Positions 53,075-60,949 of a stretch of DNA of 64,000 bases are shown one piece after another. The translations under genes were made by a program, and so were the position numbers. Below the pieces are notes generated by a model. The model saw only the letters and a program-made list of their open reading frames with translations. It searched no databases and had not been told where the DNA came from. Origin of the DNA: Bradyrhizobium sp. CIAT3101. Its GTDB lineage: Bacteria > Pseudomonadota > Alphaproteobacteria > Rhizobiales > Xanthobacteraceae. Location of the stretch: NCBI RefSeq assembly GCF_029714945.1, contig NZ_CP121634.1, positions 9,011,001-9,075,000 of the forward strand, written 5' to 3'. Positions within the stretch are counted from its first letter, which is position 1; each line of letters opens with the position of its first letter.

Positions 53075-53605
53075 CTACGGCCGGACGTAGCTCCAGCCCT
53101 TCTCCTGCAGCTCCATCATGCGTACGACGCCCGAGGGGACCATGGAGGCCTCCGGCAGCAGCTCAAGCGGCTTGCCTTCCTTCTTTTCCATTCCCTCCCT
53201 CGTGACACCGCATGCGGCGAAGCGAACGTGGTTCGGGAAGGCGAGGTCCTTCATGGCGTGAATGCGCTCAGCAACCGGCGTCGTGTCCTTGCGCAACATG
53301 TGCAGTCCCGGACCGAACGCCACGATCTCGACGTCGGCCTCTTCACCTTTCTTGCGATAGTAGTCGAGCACATTGGTGGCGTTGTTGAGCGCCAGGTTCA
53401 TCACGGCAGGATCATTCTGGTTGACCTGTATCATGAGCCGATGCGACGCCGGCTTGGCCGGTCGCGCCGCGAACTGCCGCTTCGGGATCATGGCGTGCGC
53501 CGACATCGCCGAGGCCTGCTGCTGCATCGAGGTCATGGGATACGCCGAACTCGGCGCGAAGATCGCAAGCACGGCTAAAGCGATATGGATTCGTACATCG
53601 GGCAT
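53075..53605 (-). CDS. Exported DsrE-like protein
   Basis: 176 residues. The N-terminal signal peptide (IHIALAVLAIFAPSSAYP) is followed by a DsrE/DsrF-like domain starting HRLMIQVNQNDPAVMNLALN, with VEIVAFGPGLHML and a cysteine in VRFAACGVTREGM. Cytoplasmic DsrE proteins relay sulfur; exported versions are common, but their role is unclear. It is the first gene of the three-gene exported set ending at 51164. Confidence 0.8.
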   Translation of the reverse strand: MPDVRIHIALAVLAIFAPSSAYPMTSMQQQASAMSAHAMIPKRQFAARPAKPASHRLMIQVNQNDPAVMNLALNNATNVLDYYRKKGEEADVEIVAFGPGLHMLRKDTTPVAERIHAMKDLAFPNHVRFAACGVTREGMEKKEGKPLELLPEASMVPSGVVRMMELQEKGWSYVRP

Positions 53606-53728
53606 GGGTCGTCTCCCTTACGCAGCCCTGAGCGCAAAGCATGAACTTCGGGCATGCCGGTCGACAGCCTGCAGTTCGTGCTAAGCTCAATGGGTTAGGC
53701 GCAGGGAGCGTCAGCTCAACCTGCAGTT

Positions 53729-54166
53729 CTAACAAGGCCCCAGCTTGTCGATGCGCTTCTGGTGGCGGCCGCCTTCGAATGCCGTGCTGAGGAATGCTTC
53801 GACGCATTCCTTTGCGACCACATCGCCGGTCGTGCGTCCGCCCAGCGCCAGAACGTTCGCATCATTATGCTGGCGGCATAGCCGCGCGCCCGTGACATCG
53901 TGGACCAGCGCGCAACGGATGTGCGCATGGCGGTTGGCGGCGATCGAAATGCCGATGCCCGATCCGCAGATGAGAATGCCGCGCGCGGCCTTGCCGTCCC
54001 TGATGGCGTCGGCCAGCTTGTGGCCGAAATCCGGATAGTCGACGGAGGCGGCGCTGTTCGTGCCGAGATCGAGCCAGTTCAGATCGGGCAAAGCGACTTT
54101 CAGCGCTTCCTTGAGAGCAAAGCCCCCGTGATCACAGGCAATGGCGACGGTATCGAGCATGTCCAT
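53729..54166 (-). CDS. rpiB: Ribose 5-phosphate isomerase B
   Basis: 145 residues of the RpiB/LacAB family. It interconverts ribose 5-phosphate and ribulose 5-phosphate in the pentose phosphate pathway, linking to the xylulose 5-phosphate made by XylB. Motifs are IACDHGGFALKE, the catalytic cysteine in GILICGSGIGISIAANR, and RCALVHDVTGARLCRQHNDA. ATG 54166 (MDMLDTVAIA) or 54160 may be used. The tRNA-Gly gene is just upstream on the same strand. Confidence 0.95.
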   Translation of the reverse strand: MDMLDTVAIACDHGGFALKEALKVALPDLNWLDLGTNSAASVDYPDFGHKLADAIRDGKAARGILICGSGIGISIAANRHAHIRCALVHDVTGARLCRQHNDANVLALGGRTTGDVVAKECVEAFLSTAFEGGRHQKRIDKLGPC

Positions 54167-54197
54167 GCCCTCCGGGTGCTTGATGCGATGCAGGGGT

Positions 54198-54271
54198 TGG
54201 AGCGGGCGAAGGGAATCGAACCCTCGTATGCAGCTTGGGAAGCTGCCGTTCTACCATTGAACTACGCCCGC
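54198..54271 (-). tRNA. tRNA-Gly (anticodon CCC)
   Basis: 74 bases on the minus strand. The acceptor stem GCGGGCG / CGCCCGC is followed by T and an encoded CCA. The anticodon stem GCAGC / GCTGC closes the loop TTCCCAA, with CCC at the anticodon position. The T arm GAGGGTTCGATTCCCTT is canonical. It reads GGG codons. Confidence 0.96.
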
Positions 54272-54447
54272 TTATGCGCGTGTGCTGCGCCCGTCCTGAT
54301 TAGCCGAGACGGTGTCCGGCGCCAAGCGCTTTGGCGCGTCAGGCCGGACAGTTGTTAACGTCCCGGTAAGATTCCAGGTGCGCCGAATTGTGGCAGTGTT
54401 ATGATCGCTGCAGGGGTTGAGACACGTGCGATCAGTGGGGCGTGCGC

Positions 54448-55026
54448 ATGGTGGGGCGTGCTTACACGACATTCGACACGGCCATAGGCCGTTGCGGCAT
54501 CGTCTGGAGCCATTCCGGCGTGGTGGCCGTGCAATTGCCGGAGGCGCGGGAGATCGACACCCGCCGCCGGATTTTTCAGGTCCATCCCGAGGCGCGCGAG
54601 CAGGCGGTCCCGCTCAACACCGAGCTGGCGATCGAGGGCATCGTGACCTTGCTGCAAGGCAGCGATCCTGATTTTTCCGACGTCAGCCTGGACGCCGGCG
54701 GCGTTCCCGCCTTCAACCGGCGGGTCTACGAATATGCCTGCACCATCCCGCGCGGCGAGACGCGCAGCTATCACGAGATCGCCAAGGCGCTGGGCGCGTC
54801 CGGCGCCGCGCATTCGGTGGCGCAGGCGATCTCCAGAAATCCCTACATGATCATCGTGCCGTGCCACCGGGTGCTGGAGGCCGGCGGCTATGCCGACCGG
54901 ATCTCGCCTTACGGCGGGGTGATCTCCAAGCGGCGGCTGCTGGCGCTCGAGGGCGCTCATCCGATCGCCAGCAAGACGCTGTTCGAGGTGCTGCTGCCCG
55001 TTGCCCCGCCGCGTTCACCCACCTAG
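54448..55026 (+). CDS. ogt: Methylated-DNA--protein-cysteine methyltransferase
   Basis: 192 residues from ATG 54448. It repairs O6-alkylguanine by moving the alkyl group to its own cysteine in VPCHRV; the full motif IIVPCHRVLEAGG, the helix RRVYEYACTIPRGETRSY and the asparagine hinge (ISRNPYMI) are present. The C-terminal tail after YGGVISKRRLLALEG is typical. It is nine bases ahead of an AraC-type regulator on the same strand, an arrangement like the two functions of Ada on separate chains. Confidence 0.93.
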   Translation: MVGRAYTTFDTAIGRCGIVWSHSGVVAVQLPEAREIDTRRRIFQVHPEAREQAVPLNTELAIEGIVTLLQGSDPDFSDVSLDAGGVPAFNRRVYEYACTIPRGETRSYHEIAKALGASGAAHSVAQAISRNPYMIIVPCHRVLEAGGYADRISPYGGVISKRRLLALEGAHPIASKTLFEVLLPVAPPRSPT

Positions 55027-55035
55027 ATAGGTGGA

Positions 55036-55875
55036 ATGGATGCGACCAGGCTGCTGACGTCACAATCGATGACGGTCTCCGAGTTTCGCTGCGACGCGGG
55101 ACCGGACGACAAGCCGTTTGCCGAGTGCCGCACCGGTCATTCCATCGCCTATGTCCGCTCGGGCAGCTTTGGCTGCCATTGCCGCGCCGGCTTCTTCGAG
55201 CTTGTCGCAGGCTCACTGCTGGTCGGCGCGCCCGGCGACGAATACACCTGCACGCATGAGCACGTCTGCGGCGACGTCTGCCTGTCTTTCTTCTTCAGCG
55301 AGGATCTGGTCGAGGCGCTCGGCGGGCGGCGCGAGACGTGGCAGGTCGGCGCGACGCCGCCGCTGCCCGAGCTGATGGTGCTGGGCGAGCTCGCCCAGAC
55401 GGCGGCAGATGGCAACAGCGATCTGGGCCTCGACGAGGTCGGCCAGATTTTTGCGAGCCGCTTTGTCGATGTGGTCTCGGGCAAGCCGCGCAAGCCGGCC
55501 TCACCGACGGCGCGCGACCGCCGCCGTGCGGTCGAGGCCGCGTTGTGGATCGACGACAATTCGCATGCCGAGATCGATCTCGAACAGGCCGCGCGCCTGG
55601 CGGATCTGAGCCCGTTCCATTTCCTGCGGCTGTTTTCCAACGTGCTCGGCGTGACCCCGCATCAATATCTGGTGCGCTCGCGGCTGCGTCACGCCGCGCG
55701 CCTGCTCACTGACGACGACATCGCAGTGACCGACATCGCCTATGACGTCGGTTTCGGCGACCTCTCCAATTTCGTCCGCACCTTCCACCGCGCCGCCGGC
55801 ATGTCGCCGACCAAGTTCCGGCAGGCCGCGCGGGGAGAACGCGAGATTTTTGGGGAACGTCTGGCCCTGAACTGA
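55036..55875 (+). CDS. AraC family regulator with cysteine-rich N-terminal domain
   Basis: 279 residues. The C-terminal AraC DNA-binding domain has two HTH units ([20 protein letters not shown] and [20 protein letters not shown]). The N-terminal 90 residues are a cupin-like fold with seven cysteines (19, 31, 47, 49, 72, 78, 82), including GCHC and [11 protein letters not shown]. This suggests a metal site or thiol-based sensing. Its nearness to ogt makes it a candidate regulator of alkylation repair. Confidence 0.87.
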   Translation: MDATRLLTSQSMTVSEFRCDAGPDDKPFAECRTGHSIAYVRSGSFGCHCRAGFFELVAGSLLVGAPGDEYTCTHEHVCGDVCLSFFFSEDLVEALGGRRETWQVGATPPLPELMVLGELAQTAADGNSDLGLDEVGQIFASRFVDVVSGKPRKPASPTARDRRRAVEAALWIDDNSHAEIDLEQAARLADLSPFHFLRLFSNVLGVTPHQYLVRSRLRHAARLLTDDDIAVTDIAYDVGFGDLSNFVRTFHRAAGMSPTKFRQAARGEREIFGERLALN

Positions 55876-55959
55876 CGAGGGAACGATCCGCTAAGCCTTC
55901 GTTGACCAGAGACAGCAGAATAGATCGCCGCCTCCTGCGCGCTGCGCTAACGTTCAATC

Positions 55960-56238
55960 ATGGAATGGGTCCTCTTCATCGGCTTGTGTGCCTTCGCCTA
56001 CTACCGCGTGAGGCGTGCGCGCGAAAAGGCCGACGAATATGCCGCCGCCGGTTTGGCGCGATCACCGCTGTACTGGTCGACCGCGGCGCTTACCGTGACG
56101 CTGCTCGGCCTCTCCCTGTACATGGCTCATCTTGGGCACGAGGGACCGATCCCATGGCCGTATTGGTCCATAGTGGTCGTCTTGTTCGTCGTCATCCTGC
56201 TGCTGCGCCGTGCCTTGAGATGGCGCTACCCGATCTAG
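55960..56238 (+). CDS. Small two-helix membrane protein
   Basis: 92 residues. A first hydrophobic stretch (MEWVLFIGLCAFAYYRVRRA) could be a short anchor, followed by two clear helices (YWSTAALTVTLLGLSLYMA and WSIVVVLFVVILLLRRAL). Basic residues on the ends suggest cytoplasmic tails. No family recognised. It lies 85 bases after the AraC gene on the same strand. I see no clear ribosome site before the ATG. Confidence 0.55.
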   Translation: MEWVLFIGLCAFAYYRVRRAREKADEYAAAGLARSPLYWSTAALTVTLLGLSLYMAHLGHEGPIPWPYWSIVVVLFVVILLLRRALRWRYPI

Positions 56239-56242
56239 CTTG

Positions 56243-56317
56243 ATGCGGAAATTGAAGTTCGACCGGGTGTCAGACGTGAAGCGCAAGATTCTCCAAGAGC
56301 AGCTTGCCCTCAACTGA
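56243..56317 (+). pseudogene. Possible remnant of an AraC gene end
   Basis: A 24-codon frame, starting MRKLKFDRV and ending KILQEQLALN before TGA, looks like the last codons of an AraC-type gene; the neighbouring regulator ends [10 protein letters not shown]. No HTH remains. It may be a short leftover of a duplication. Confidence 0.25.
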
Positions 56318-56373
56318 CTAGGGTCGTCTCCGGCGCGCGCCATCACGCGGCGCGCTTTGCAATGGAGATGACC

Positions 56374-56733
56374 ATGTACGACCATATCGGACTGCGCGTT
56401 GCCGACCTCGAGGCGGCCACCCGTTTCTACACCGCGGTGCTGGCGCCGCTCGGTTACGTGCTGTGCTCGAGCGGCGACGGCTATGCCGGCTTCGGACCGA
56501 AGGGCGAGCCGGCGCTCTGGCTGCATCTGAACAAGGGCCGCAAGGCCGACGGCGCGCATATCGCGTTTCGTGCCAAGGACCATGACGCGGTGAAGGCGTT
56601 TCACAGCCAGGGCCTGAAGAGCGGCGGCCACGACAATGGCGGCGCCGGGCCGCGCAAGGATTACAGCCCGACCTATTACGCGGCGTTCCTGATCGATCCC
56701 GATGGCAACAATGTCGAGGCGGTTTGTACCTAG
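56374..56733 (+). CDS. VOC family (glyoxalase/dioxygenase fold) protein
   Basis: 119 residues from ATG 56374, which lies six bases after GGAG; two earlier in-frame ATGs at 56362 and 56368 are less well placed. The opening YDHIGLRVADLEAATRFYTA, the internal GYAGFGPKGEPALWLHL and the ending FLIDPDGNNVEAVC are typical of this vicinal-oxygen-chelate family. Metal ligands His (second residue of the DHIGL motif) and the late Glu are present. The substrate is unknown. Confidence 0.87.
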   Translation: MYDHIGLRVADLEAATRFYTAVLAPLGYVLCSSGDGYAGFGPKGEPALWLHLNKGRKADGAHIAFRAKDHDAVKAFHSQGLKSGGHDNGGAGPRKDYSPTYYAAFLIDPDGNNVEAVCT

Positions 56734-56751
56734 AGCCGCAGCGCGAGCACT

Positions 56752-56817
56752 CGTAGGGTGGGCAAAGCGATAGCGTGCCGGTGGGCACGGCGCTTTGCGC
56801 CTTTGCCCACCCTACGG
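56752..56817. repeat. Short palindromic repeat, family F
   Basis: CGTAGGGTGGGCAAAGCG and the complement GCCTTTGCCCACCCTACG lie about 30 bases apart, with GTGCCGGTGGGCAC inside. It separates the VOC and SRPBCC genes. Confidence 0.85.
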
Positions 56818-56839
56818 GACTTCATTTGAGGAAACGATT

Positions 56840-57241
56840 ATGGCCTCCATCCACAACGACGTCCCACTCCCCGCGCCGGCCCACGACGTCTGGGACGCGG
56901 TGCGCGATTTCGGTGCGCTGCATCAGCGGCTGGTGCCGGGCTTTGTCACGGCGTGCCAACGCGACGGCGACGCACGCATCGTCACCTTCGCCAATGGCTC
57001 GGCCGCCCGCGAGGTGCTGGTCGATTGCGACGATGCGCGGCAGCGGCTGGTCTACGCGATCGACAACGAGCGACTGAAGCACTACAGCGCTTCGGTGCAG
57101 GTGATCGCCGAGGGCGAGGCAAGGTGCCGGCTGGTCTGGATCATCGACATGCTGCCGAACGAGCTTGCGGCTTATGTGCAGGAGCAGACGAAGGCGGCCG
57201 TGATCGCGATGCACAAGGCCTTTCCGGGTATGGCTGCGTGA
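56840..57241 (+). CDS. SRPBCC family protein
   Basis: 133 residues of the START/Bet v1-like fold (polyketide cyclase type). The opening VPLPAPAHDVWDAVRDFGAL, then GSAAREVLVDCDDARQRLVY and the C-terminal long helix (AYVQEQTKAAVIAMHKAF) fit the family. Such proteins bind hydrophobic small molecules. The ATG at 56840 follows GAGGAAACG. Nothing nearby indicates the ligand. Confidence 0.82.
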   Translation: MASIHNDVPLPAPAHDVWDAVRDFGALHQRLVPGFVTACQRDGDARIVTFANGSAAREVLVDCDDARQRLVYAIDNERLKHYSASVQVIAEGEARCRLVWIIDMLPNELAAYVQEQTKAAVIAMHKAFPGMAA

Positions 57242-57341
57242 TCTTTCTCACAGAACGCCACCCTCCTCCGCCGTAACCATGGCCGCGTGCGTCCGGTTGG
57301 CCTCGCTCTCCCGGCGACGCCACGCACGCGAGGAGCATGCC

Positions 57342-57848
57342 ATGAGAGGTGCGGACAAGGTGATCTGCCAGGCAGCCGCCGTGCTGCTGCTGTTTTCGGT
57401 CGCGAGTTCGCCGGCGAAGGCGCAGTTCCTGGGCGGCGGCGGAGGTGCCGGCGGCGAGGACATGATGACCCAGATGGCGCCGATGCTGGAGATGATGAAG
57501 GCGAAGATGGGCAAGCGCCGCTTCGCCATGCTGATGCAGACCATGGGCCCGATGATGAGCCGCATGATGGAGAATGGCGGCGGCGGACTCGGCGGCATGA
57601 TGGGCGGCGGCGGCATGGGAGGCCTCGCCGGCGGCAATTTCGGCGGCGGCTACGGCGCGCCCAATTACGGCGGCTACGCGCCGATGGGTGGCGGCACCAT
57701 GCCGATGGGAATTGGCGGCATGGGCGGCGGCGATATCATGGGCATGCTCGGCGGCGCCGGCGGCGGCGACATGATGGCGATGATCCCGCAATTGATGCGG
57801 CTCGCCAATGTCGGCGGCGGAGGCCATCGCCGCCACAGGCATCGCTAG
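57342..57848 (+). CDS. Exported Gly/Met-rich protein
   Basis: 168 residues from ATG 57342, preceded by GAGGAG. Signal peptide VICQAAAVLLLFSVASSPA, cleaved near AKAQF. The mature chain is low-complexity: short helical runs loaded with methionine (MMTQMAPMLEMMKAKMG, MLMQTMGPMMSRMMENG), then glycine-methionine tracts and a His/Arg tail (GGGGHRRHRHR). Methionine and histidine groups could bind copper or be oxidised in the periplasm. No family recognised. Confidence 0.65.
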   Translation: MRGADKVICQAAAVLLLFSVASSPAKAQFLGGGGGAGGEDMMTQMAPMLEMMKAKMGKRRFAMLMQTMGPMMSRMMENGGGGLGGMMGGGGMGGLAGGNFGGGYGAPNYGGYAPMGGGTMPMGIGGMGGGDIMGMLGGAGGGDMMAMIPQLMRLANVGGGGHRRHRHR

Positions 57849-57890
57849 CTCGCGCCGGCATATCGCCGCCGCGCTTCAGCTTCTTGTTTG

Positions 57891-57936
57891 CGGATGATCT
57901 TGTCGGAACCGGTTCCCACTTTTCCGGATCATCCGC
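57891..57936. repeat. Family E hairpin at the MATE gene stop
   Basis: CGGATGATCTTGTCGGAACC and ..CTTTTCCGGATCATCCG pair. The last base is the first of the MATE stop codon, as with the copy at 43428-43476. Confidence 0.75.
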
Positions 57937-59378
57937 TAGTCGACAACCGACAGCACAGGCCGCACGGCCGGCTTCGTCTCGCGCGGCCCCCAGCGTGTCA
58001 GCACCACGCTCGAGCTTGAGAGCAGGCCGAGCACGACCATCGAGCTCGCGGCAAGCCAGAAGAAGCTTTGCGCCGTCGCATCATGCGTCGATAGCCACCA
58101 GCCGCAGGTCGCGATGTAGATGAGACGCGCGGTCTGCGCCAGCACCGGGCCGATCACCTTGGCCGCGCCTTGCGACGAGAAGTACATCGTCGAGGCAAGG
58201 CCGATGAAGGCGTAGAACGGCGCCACCGTCGACAGATATTGATGGCTGGTCGCACGCACCGTCGCGCTGTCCGTGAAGATGTTGACCCAGAGGTCGGGGA
58301 ACAGTGCAACGAGACAGGCCGGTGCGCCGACGGCAACGAAGGCACTGGCGCCCGCGATCCAGGCGATGCGCCGCGCGCGCCCGATGCGGCCGGCACCAAC
58401 CGCCATGCCGATCATCGGCACCGAGGCGATGCCGAACGAGAACGCGATCGACGTCAGCAGGAATTCGAGACGCGCGCCGATGCCGTAGCCGGCGAGGATC
58501 GCGGTGCCGAATTTGGCCAGCATGTGGGTGAAGATCGAGATCGTCAGCACCGATTGCAGCGGCGAGAAGCAGGCGATCGCGCCGACCTTCAGGATGTCGA
58601 AGAACATCGCCCATTGGATGCGCAAGCCCCGCAGTTTTGGAACGACGCGTGCGCGGCCCGAGAACAGATACCAGCCCATCACGCAGATGTTCATGGAGTA
58701 GGCGATCAGCGCGCCGGCCGCGACGCCACGCATGCCGAGTTGCGGGAAGGGTCCGAGCCCGAGGCCCAGCGTGCCACCCAGCACGATCTGCCAGACCGCG
58801 GAGTTGAGGATTAGAAGCGATGGCAGCTTCATGTTGCCGGTGCCGCGCAGCACGCCGGCCATGGTGTTGAGCAGCCAGGGCAGCACGGCACCGCCGAAAA
58901 ACACCTGCGTGTAGGCGATCGCATGCGTCAGCACGGTGCCACGGCCGCCGAGCATCGTGAGCACCTGAGGCCCGAAGATCAGCATGCCCAGCATGAAGAC
59001 GAGGCCGAAGCTGATGCCGATCAGCAGCGCATGCGCGGCCAGCGTCCCGGCGCGTTCGCGATCGCCGGCGCCGAGCGCACGTGCGATGGCCGAGGCGACC
59101 GCACCGCCCATGGCACCGCCCGACATCGTCATGGTCAGGATCACTGTCGGAAACACCAGCGCCATCGCGGCCAGCGCCTCGACGCCGAGACGCCCGATAT
59201 AGGAGGTCTCCGCGATCACCACGCAGGTACCAGCGGACAGCGCGACCACGTTCGGCCAGGCGAGCCCCAGCAGCGTGCGCAGGATCGGCCCGTCGGTCAG
59301 CGCGCTCCGTGCAGGGCGCGGTGGCGGCGGCAGCGGACGTTCCTGCTCATCGACCGGGATCTCGGCGATGTCCGTCAT
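57936..59378 (-). CDS. MATE family efflux transporter
   Basis: 480 residues from ATG 59378 (MTDIAEIPVDEQ). About twelve membrane helices in two homologous halves, with the family motif region ILRTLLGLAWPNVVALSAGT and GAMGGAVASAIARALGAGDR. The N-terminal tail is polar and Pro-rich. It is not close in sequence to the other MATE protein of the window (28109-29434), so the two are unlikely to be recent duplicates. It exports unknown drugs or metabolites. Confidence 0.88.
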   Translation of the reverse strand: MTDIAEIPVDEQERPLPPPPRPARSALTDGPILRTLLGLAWPNVVALSAGTCVVIAETSYIGRLGVEALAAMALVFPTVILTMTMSGGAMGGAVASAIARALGAGDRERAGTLAAHALLIGISFGLVFMLGMLIFGPQVLTMLGGRGTVLTHAIAYTQVFFGGAVLPWLLNTMAGVLRGTGNMKLPSLLILNSAVWQIVLGGTLGLGLGPFPQLGMRGVAAGALIAYSMNICVMGWYLFSGRARVVPKLRGLRIQWAMFFDILKVGAIACFSPLQSVLTISIFTHMLAKFGTAILAGYGIGARLEFLLTSIAFSFGIASVPMIGMAVGAGRIGRARRIAWIAGASAFVAVGAPACLVALFPDLWVNIFTDSATVRATSHQYLSTVAPFYAFIGLASTMYFSSQGAAKVIGPVLAQTARLIYIATCGWWLSTHDATAQSFFWLAASSMVVLGLLSSSSVVLTRWGPRETKPAVRPVLSVVD

Positions 59379-59550
59379 TTCCTCTCCCGGGCATAAGCGC
59401 CATTTGCGGCGCGGCAATGCTTAGGTGTGCAAATTCATTTCCTCGCGCGGAAAGCGCGGTGGGCATTTGTTAGCACGGCGGCTGCCGATTCCTCCTGCGT
59501 CAGGTGCAGGCGTGCCCTGCGGGAGCGCATTTCAGCCCGCGGAATTGTGG

Positions 59551-59694
59551 TTCTTCCTCTCCCCGTTCTTGCGGGGAGAGGGTTGGGGTGAGGGGCCTTT
59601 CTCCGCACGTGAGACTGCCGGACGGACCTGTGCCCCCTCACCCGCATCCCATCTGCGATGGGATGCGACCTCTTCCCGCAAGCGGGGCGAGGTG
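59551..59694. repeat. Palindromic repeat, family C
   Basis: TTCTTCCTCTCCCCGTTCTT then GCGGGGAGAGGGTTGGGGTG on the left. CCCCCTCACCCGCATCCCAT, a hairpin and CTCTTCCCGCAAGCGGGGCG are on the right. Bases 59379-59550 hold nothing else I can name. Confidence 0.85.
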
Positions 59695-59716
59695 AAGCCG
59701 CCGCAGCACCGTTCAC

Positions 59717-60766
59717 CTATTCAATCGTCCAGACCAGCGGCGGCCGGCCGGCTGCCGTCGGTCGCAAATGCACGCCGATATGCCGGCCGCATCCCGCAGC
59801 GAGCCCCTCGAACAGCCCTTCCAGCACTTTTGCGCAGGCACTGTGATAATCGGCGACGTCGTCCATCAGCTTCCAGCTCTGCTGCCGGATTTCGAAGCTG
59901 CCTTCGGACTGTATCGTCTCGGCCGTATCGTCCTGCGCGGCGAACAGCGCGTTGAGGAAGGATACAAACTCGCTCGCGCCGCCGCGGCGCATGGCCAGCG
60001 GCTCCGCGATCTCGTCGAAGAATTGCATGCCGATCAGCTTGCCGGTGATGTGCAGGAGATAGCCGGCATCTTCGGGCCCGAACAGTTGCACCATCACCGG
60101 AGCAGCCGTGCGGACATATTCCATCGCGTAGTTGCGATAGGCCTTTTCCAGCCGCGGCTTCGGCCAGCTTGCGACAGGCAGAGCTGGTGCCGTCTTCGCG
60201 TCGAACAGCGGCGCTTCGAGGTGCCGCGCAAAGACCAGGCGCTGGTCGAGCTCGAGCGGATGATCGTATTGATGGTAGTAGCCTTCGAGCCCGTCCTGGC
60301 CATCAACGCTCTGCTTGGTGCAGACGAAGCCCAGGCGGAGATCACCGAGCGCGACACCGTTGTTGGCGTGCCAGCCGCGCAGCATTGCGCGCGAGACTTC
60401 GCCCGGCACGCCGCAGATCGCCGGGCCCTTCCAGATCCATCGCGGCGGCGGATAGCGGATCCAGGCCTTGGTGTCGCTCTCATACATGTATTCGACGTGG
60501 ACACCGCCGATCCAGTTGGAGAGATAATGATACTGAGCCGCCGCCACCGCCGGCGGCAGATGATCGACCCCGAGCTTCTTGAGACCGGGCAGGAAGCGCT
60601 CCTGCTGCTGGCGGCGGAAGACGCGGAAGACGAATTCAGCAGCGTCCGCCGTGCCGCGCCGCGTGACCACGGTGAGGATGAGGCCGGTGAAGTAAGCGTG
60701 ATAGAGGTCGGCGACCGCGCGCCAGCGTTTCCATTGGGCTTGTTGCGCGGCGTCAGCTGCGGTCAT
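59717..60766 (-). CDS. Conserved hypothetical protein
   Basis: 349 residues from ATG 60766 (MTAADAAQQAQWKRW); the frame is open to an ATG at 60805. Soluble, mixed helical, with aromatic motifs such as YHYLSNWIGGVHVEYMYESD and WIRYPPPRWIWKG and a helical C-terminal half. I do not recognise the family with confidence. The central region recalls L-2-amino-thiazoline-4-carboxylic acid hydrolase-like proteins, but this is weak. It lies between two palindromic repeats and has no operon partner. Confidence 0.65.
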   Translation of the reverse strand: MTAADAAQQAQWKRWRAVADLYHAYFTGLILTVVTRRGTADAAEFVFRVFRRQQQERFLPGLKKLGVDHLPPAVAAAQYHYLSNWIGGVHVEYMYESDTKAWIRYPPPRWIWKGPAICGVPGEVSRAMLRGWHANNGVALGDLRLGFVCTKQSVDGQDGLEGYYHQYDHPLELDQRLVFARHLEAPLFDAKTAPALPVASWPKPRLEKAYRNYAMEYVRTAAPVMVQLFGPEDAGYLLHITGKLIGMQFFDEIAEPLAMRRGGASEFVSFLNALFAAQDDTAETIQSEGSFEIRQQSWKLMDDVADYHSACAKVLEGLFEGLAAGCGRHIGVHLRPTAAGRPPLVWTIE

Positions 60767-60830
60767 CGTTTGCTCCCGGCTTGTTGTTTTGCGGGAGTGT
60801 GTCATCGCGGATCGGGTGACGCAATCTCCG

Positions 60831-60939
60831 CTGTCATCGCCCGGCGAAGACCGGGCGATCCAGTATTCCAGAGGCGATTGTGATGGAGCCGATAGGCCGC
60901 GGCGTACTAGATGCCCCGGTCAAGCCGGGGCATGACAGC
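60831..60939. repeat. Palindromic repeat, family G
   Basis: CTGTCATCGCCCGGCGAAGA then CCGGGCGATCCAGTA, and TACTAGATGCCCCGGTCAAG then CCGGGGCATGACAG, are inverted. It separates the hypothetical and dCTP deaminase genes. Confidence 0.78.
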
Positions 60940-60949
60940 GTGTGTGCAG

